Shown: piece by piece, positions 59,321 to 64,000 of the stretch | Layout: each line of letters opens with the position of its first letter | Position numbering within the stretch: the stretch's first letter is position 1 | From: Saxidomus purpurata | Taxonomy: Eukaryota > Mollusca > Bivalvia > Venerida > Veneridae | Assembly: GCA_022818135.1 (NCBI GenBank) | Contig: JAFMSR010000018.1 | Span: 17,839,595-17,903,594 of the forward strand | Direction: 5' to 3' | Length of the DNA stretch: 64,000 nt | The notes under the pieces: model-generated | The model's database searches: none | What the model was told of the DNA's origin: nothing | Seen by the model: the letters and a program-made list of their open reading frames with translations, nothing else | Position numbers and translations under genes: made by a program

Positions 59321-60760
59321 TTTGACCTCTAGAGGTCAGATACTCCTATTGTTTTCCCCATTGACTTACATTATAAATCTAGTCAAAAGGTGACCCTGTA
59401 TCATACCCACCTATAGAGTGTTAACCAATGAAATTGCTTTTTCGAACAGATTAGTCTCTCAGACACCAGAAAATGCTGTTTTTATATGGGCTTAACCAAC
59501 CCAGTTTTTTTACAATTTGGCAAGGGAGACAACCACCCCACTCAGTCAGGTGAGATTTAGGGGTCTAAACCGCATGTGTACACCTTCTATTCATATGGCG
59601 ATTTCAGTGTTATTTATTATGATAACCAGTCCTAAAATATTCATTCGCGTGCAGAAGACATTGCATTTTTATTTTTCAAATGGGTATTTTTCATTTGTAA
59701 ACACAACCTTTTCTACCAATCAGGTTCTGTCTCATTTAATCTTACGGTTTTCCCTGTACTTTTTTCAGCCAATCCCTGAGCCGGACTGCCATAGGATCAT
59801 CTGACCTAGAGGGAGAACGTAAAAGAAAAGAAAATTAGGTGTTTTAATATTTAATATTGAGCTGGGAAATCGGGTTAGCCTTCAGTCTTCCGTTGGTAGG
59901 TAAACCGTATTGTGCATGTTTAATTTTAAGTTCTTAAGTCGAGAAATTCCTTGAATGATATTCGATAGCTAATTGTTTCTACCCCACTATATAGCATAAA
60001 TAGATCTACAGTCAAACAAACTCTTTCGGGCATTGCCAGTATGGGACAGAACAATTTAAGTACAGAGGTCTACAACAGAAGAACACGCACTAAAACAGGT
60101 ATTATGAGCGGCCGTTCATGCCAAAAATACGATAGATTCTACCTGGGGTTTTTTTAACAAAATGCACGGCGGAAAGGTATCTTGCTTCTCAAAATTCTAG
60201 ACTAAAATAGATTGCAACCTATACTCCTGAAATGAAAACCAAAACCTTTTTCTAATCATAAACTTCGTACACTATTGTAATCTACGTCACTAGGGCATGA
60301 TAACAGTTACCTAATCGCTTTATGAATAATACAGTGCTATCGTCATTACTGTTGCATTTAAAGTAGCTGTTTTCATTTTCTCTTGATTGAAGATCTATAA
60401 ATAGAATAAGTGCAAGTTTTATTTGGCTCTCGTGTAAAGAATTATTAAATCATCGTCAACTCAAAATGAATTTTAAGTGCTTATATATTTATCTAAATAT
60501 AACGCAGTCGTTGGTTTTTATTTTAGTCATGGAAACGGTCTTAATTGGATTCTTCCCAGAATACATTAATATATTAAACAAACATCCTAGTCAAACATCG
60601 GTAAAAGAAAAATGAACAGCATACTGGTATCCTACATGTTAACCGGACGTTCAATCATCCGGACAATTTCGATTTGCACGTAATTAAACAGTTATCCTTT
60701 GATCCAACGTGTAATGAAGATACCCAGATCTTGCAGACGCTTTCCGTGTCTGTGACAGTG
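59321..60760. other. Intergenic DNA, no gene accepted
   Basis: The 95-codon frame at 59517-59804 has no recognisable domain and no repeat-independent support. Nothing else stands out. Confidence 0.5.
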
Positions 60761-60869
60761 TAGTCAACTTATTGGCGCTGTGCGGAAGCACAGCGTCAGT
60801 ATTGAATAGGTTTTAATTTTGTACCATGGGGTTGCATAATCGAATAGGGAGCAGCCAACATTATTATTG

Positions 60870-61766
60870 TACAGTCGACTCTCGAAAGTTCGAACCCGGA
60901 TAATTGGAACACCCCCGATTATTCGAACACATCGTCGGGTCCCGAATTTTTTCCTTCTAAATTCAATGTGTTCTACTCCGGTTAATCGGAACCCGGATAA
61001 TCGGAACTTTCGAACTGATGTTATTGTCCGCTCATTAATAAAATAGTGTGAATAACTCCGGAAAATTCGAACAGTGTCGTTTGTTAATTGATCAATCAGC
61101 CGGCCGCATATTTTTCACACCTCGTAAAAATTGAGCAGGTGCCAGCTTGTTTGAGTAAATATCGTCACTTGGTAATAATATAGGATATGTGTATTTCTTT
61201 GCCGCGCATGCTAACATTTATGATTATGTTTGTGGCAATCGTTCGCCTGTCATAAAATTAGTTAATTGTTTCATATTCAATAAAGCTATATAAAATCTAG
61301 ATTTTTCAATGTCAACCACACAATTATGTCAGAACATAGTGTACAAAGTTCTAACGTCGAGCAACCTGGTGAAGGTCCCAGTAATGGGGGGATAGCCAGG
61401 TCGGCGAATTCGGGGAAAATTAATTTCGCTGAGCAACTTGGTGAAGGGCCCGGAAACGGGAGGATAGCCAAGTCGGCGACAGGAAAACAAGGAGTGAAGA
61501 GAAAGACAGAACAGAAGACTATCGAGACGAAATATGAAGCAATCTTAGAAGTTGAGAAAGGTTTAAGATCTAAAACTGAAATTGCAAAGATGTTTGGCAT
61601 TCCATTGACTCCTACACAGGTTTTAGTACACTTCACTCTAGACTGAACGGTCTTTAGTACCATCTCCAATATGGCCGACATGCTTACTCCGGAAAGTTCG
61701 AACTACCGATAATTCGAACAAATTTTGCTTCCCCGAGGGTGTTCGAGTTTTCGAGAGTCGACTGTA
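60870..61766 (+). mobile_element. Non-autonomous pogo/Tigger-type element, 893 bp, TA target duplication
   Basis: The element is 60872-61764. Ends are CAGTCGACTCTCGAAA and its inverse; over 24 bp the terminal repeats differ at two positions. TA flanks each end (60870-60871 and 61765-61766). Subterminal regions are crowded with 'gataattcgaac'-like words in both orientations, as is usual for transposase sites in Tigger-type elements. It keeps only the start of a transposase (61326-61646), so it would depend on a full-length relative. The matching ends suggest fairly recent movement. Confidence 0.92.
61326..61646 (+). pseudogene. Truncated pogo/Tigger transposase, CENP-B-type HTH remnant
   Basis: The 106-codon frame holds the amino-terminal end of a pogo-type transposase. 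Residues about 57-93 (VKRKTEQKTIETKYEAILEV through SKTEIAKMFGIP) have the basic start, the 'EVEKG.RSKTEIAK.FGIP' core and the spacing of the CENP-B/pogo DNA-binding helix-turn-helix. After FGIP the family normally continues 'KSTLSTI...' and then a second HTH and a DDE catalytic domain. Here the sequence runs into LTPTQVLVHFTLD and stops, which places an internal deletion near 61606. Residues 12-30 and 36-54 are a tandem duplication (EQPGEGPSNGGIARSA and EQLGEGPGNGRIAKSA). It cannot catalyse transposition but might still bind terminal repeats. Confidence 0.85.
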
Positions 61767-61867
61767 ATTAAAAACTATGTATTATGTTTGAACAAACACC
61801 TATAATGAATAAATAAATAGTATTTACTGATTACAAACAATACTATACCAGATGCATACGTCTTCGA

Positions 61868-62280
61868 CCGTTAATTCAAAACGTTTGACATATTCATAGG
61901 ATATTTAATAACTTTTCCACAAACTTGAAGGTTACGGTTTTTTTATTGCTTTGTTTACGGACCCTACGGCCAGATTCATCAAAGTTCAGAAAAAACGTCT
62001 CGATAGTTGTTTTGCTATCTCTAAACATTTTGAAGTTTAAATACTATGTTGTCAACGTGAATAATTAATGAAAACCCATTTTAATTACTACATACTAAAG
62101 TAAAATGTAGGCATTATAAATAAGACCGTTCACCTAACTATGCGATACATGGGGTCTCAATGAAAGATGTAAAGCATCGCTAACAACTGACCAATAGTAA
62201 AGACAAAACAAGACGAATTTTGATGCAAAGCATCAAAGACGCCGCGCATGTTTTAGAAGCATGACTTGGACAGGTTTCTC
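61868..62280 (-). mobile_element. Dispersed family X, inverted copy
   Basis: The reverse complement reads 'aactttgatgaatctggccg', 'gtccgtaaacaaagcaataa' and 'ggaaaagttattaaatatcc', matching 62990-63100 and 58750-59290. At 62210-62270 'gatgcaaagcatcaaagacg' and 'ccgcgcatgttttagaagca' form the family's head with its short palindrome. Confidence 0.8.
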
Positions 62281-62689
62281 TATAAAATCAGCGAACCCTT
62301 TTTACTACATAAAATGATCATTACCTCTGTGTACTTTTTGTTTATGAAACTGATTCATAAAAATAAACTTGTATAATGCTAAATCCTTGTGTAACTTCCA
62401 TATTGTTAAATACCTCTTTTTTCACAACATTAATTATTTTCGGATGCTAATTTTACACTGGCTATTTTTAGATAGACAAAACTATTTATAACCATGGCTC
62501 CTGCCACAATTTCACTGACTACAGGTCGGTTTATAGGAAGCAGAGGCAAAAAAACCTGTGCAAATATAATTTACACCGGGTCCAAATATTGTGAAAAATA
62601 ACTATTTGTAAAACAGATATACCAGCCCCTCCCTCCCTGTAGCTGGTAATGTGGATTATTCTTTCTTTCTATTCCCGAAGCGTATACAC

Positions 62690-63115
62690 TCTAGCAATAT
62701 GGCGGAAAGAGATGAAATCCACATGATTAATTATGCTGTGACGTATACTTTTACAGAACTTCCATTGGCTGAGTATTGTTTTTATTTACAAATGATGGAA
62801 TGGAATTCCGTTAGGGCCCTACGTATTGCATAGTTGGGTGAACGGTTTTTCTTTACAGTTTCAATATTATAGTCTAATATGTAGTAATTAAAATGGGTTT
62901 TCATTGATTTTTCGCGTTGGCGCCATGTATTCTATTATCTGAGTCGTTCAAGATAGCAAAACATCTTCCGAATCTTTTTTCTGAGCTTTGATGAATCGGG
63001 TCGTAAGGTCCGTAAACAAAGCTATAAAAACCCGTAGTCTGCGAGTTTGTGGAAAAGTTATTAAATACTCATTAAATGTGTCCAAAGTTTTGTAATAAGG
63101 GAAGAAGACGTAAGT
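62690..63115 (+). mobile_element. Dispersed family X, uninterrupted copy
   Basis: Carries 'gaaatccacatgattaatta', 'tttatttacaaatgatgga', 'tacgtattgcatagttgggt', 'atgggttttcattgattttt', 'gctttgatgaatcgggtcgt', 'aaacaaagctataaaaaccc' and 'cattaaatgtgtccaaagtt' without a break. This copy shows the order that is interrupted at 58.79-59.22 kb. The 60-codon frame at 62651-62833 lies in the repeat and is not a gene. Confidence 0.85.
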
Positions 63116-63164
63116 ATTTTGTCTTTTATTATTTTTTTAATGACTTAATACAATTAATGATTCA

Positions 63165-63610
63165 TAAAAGTCATTTTTCATACATATAGAACATAGTTTG
63201 ATTTACAATAATAATGTTGGCTGCTCCCTATTTGATTATGCAACCCCATGGTCCAAAATTGAAACCTATTCAATACTGACGCCGCGATTCCTCGCGGCGT
63301 CATATCACGTGGGTTTCGTCTGCGTCGAAAAGCGTCTACTGACCACGAGCTGTAGCCTTGTTTAATGGGCGTCATCGTACCATTATGCGGAAGGTTGTTT
63401 TATGTTCGTTCATTTTTTGGTTAAACTGTAGTAAATGTGGTTTTTTCTTATTATGATAACTTTACATATAACATAATGTATTTGTTTTTTCCCGTTGATA
63501 GGTTGTTTACTGATATTCTAAAATGACTCTGATTCCTTTAAATCATGTTTCAAAAACATGCGCAGCGCCTTTGATGCTTTGCATCAAAATTTGTCTTGTC
63601 ACTTAGGTGA
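63165..63610 (-). mobile_element. Dispersed family Y joined to X head, inverted copy
   Basis: The reverse complement contains 'ttttgatgcaaagcatcaaa', then 'gacgaaacccacgtgatatg', then the GC hairpin (63278-63301), then 'accatggggttgcataatca' and 'gggagcagccaacattatta'. It links the X head to the Y sequence in one unit. This suggests X and Y may be parts of one larger element. It also preserves the pogo-free site at about 63204-63205. The 65-codon minus-strand frame at 63178-63375 is repeat sequence. Confidence 0.8.
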
Positions 63611-64000
63611 ACAGCATTAATGAATTTGATATATATGTACCGCACTTGCCTTATATATTAATTGCAGACGGCCATGGTCACGTGGGGGCTTAATATATCA
63701 ATGCAAATGCGCACCTGCGCAAATGGTTAGCGATGTTAGCATTCCGTTTCAACATTAGTTTCAATAGACTTTTAACAGTTGGGAATGGAGAAGGCTTTGT
63801 GAATCATAAAGAAAATACTAAAATCTTGAAAAAGTAGATAGTTTTCGTTAAATTGATACTGAAAGCATTAAATTACACATTTAGTACACGTAGACCCAAA
63901 TCAATGAACCATGACGGACCTCGGTTCAGGATTTATGCTATTACTAGTTACCAGTTGATTTTCCCGAGAATTCCACTTGTTTACTTTGAGCCTTACAGAG
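63611..64000. other. Intergenic DNA, no feature seen
   Basis: No reading frame or repeat recognised up to the window end. Confidence 0.5.

Larger units (their letters stand above)
60765..61805 (+). mobile_element. Dispersed family Y, copy 1, split by a pogo element
   Basis: 60774-60871 ('gcgtcagtattgaatagg', 'accatggggttgcataatcg', 'gggagcagccaacattatta') continues after the pogo element as 61767-61805 ('attaaaaactatgtatta'). The uninterrupted inverted copy is at 63165-63305. A 9-bp-stem hairpin opens the shared part (60774-60797). Confidence 0.85.

Noticed and set aside
59517..59804. 95-codon plus-strand frame
   Set aside because: No domain, no paralogue in the window, and composition as expected from AT-rich DNA.
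1..64000. A multi-gene biological system (defence locus, biosynthetic cluster or similar)
   Set aside because: No host gene of any kind could be supported, and the organisation is that of repeat-rich intergenic animal DNA.

Overview
The window looks like non-genic nuclear DNA from a bivalve mollusc. It is strongly AT-rich on both strands, has no open reading frame longer than about 130 codons, and shows no bacterial-style gene packing. Several dispersed repeats are ones I recognise from bivalve genomes. Examples are the 'acaagagggccatgatggccc...cgctcac' family with tandem 'gtgacctagtttttgacccc' units, the 'ggggcataat...' tandem family ending in an 'acgccgacgccggcgacgc' tail, and the 'gtgcactgcact...aagttatgctccg' family. 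That assignment comes from memory of these families, not from a search. I find no host protein-coding gene, tRNA or rRNA that I can defend.

The layout is a patchwork of old local duplications invaded by transposons. From about 13 to 47 kb the same ordered set of blocks (named A to J in the features) recurs in roughly three or four diverged direct copies: about 18.8-27.7 kb, 28.8-35.7 kb and 36.6-47.5 kb, with an extra partial copy of A near 13.4 kb. One block (I) recurs inverted at 55.9-56.3 kb. Smaller tandem duplications lie at 7.5-9.6 kb, 41-42 kb and 42.2-46.1 kb. Degenerate minisatellites sit at 12.0, 14.5, 17.6, 45.5, 47.9-48.2 and 52.7-55.2 kb.

Insertions are often dated by what they interrupt. 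A 456-bp foldback element splits the 52.7-55.2 kb minisatellite and has a sister copy at 37.1 kb. A truncated LINE 3' end with a TTA tail is flanked by an 8-bp duplication at 33.0 kb. A 107-bp insertion at 30.2 kb carries a hammerhead-ribozyme-like core inside a 13-bp duplication. A 280-bp foldback MITE at 49.5 kb has 108-bp arms. A LINE reverse-transcriptase C-terminus pseudogene lies at 46.7-47.0 kb. An 893-bp non-autonomous pogo/Tigger element at 60.9 kb keeps a CENP-B-type helix-turn-helix remnant, and a related sequence at 63.2 kb preserves its empty site.

The last 6 kb (58.2-63.6 kb) is a cluster of two further dispersed families in both orientations, with other repeats nested in them. 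There is no sign of an operon, defence system, CRISPR array or other multi-gene system. The most noteworthy signals are the hammerhead-like insertion, the pogo element with its empty site, the foldback family and the multi-copy duplication.
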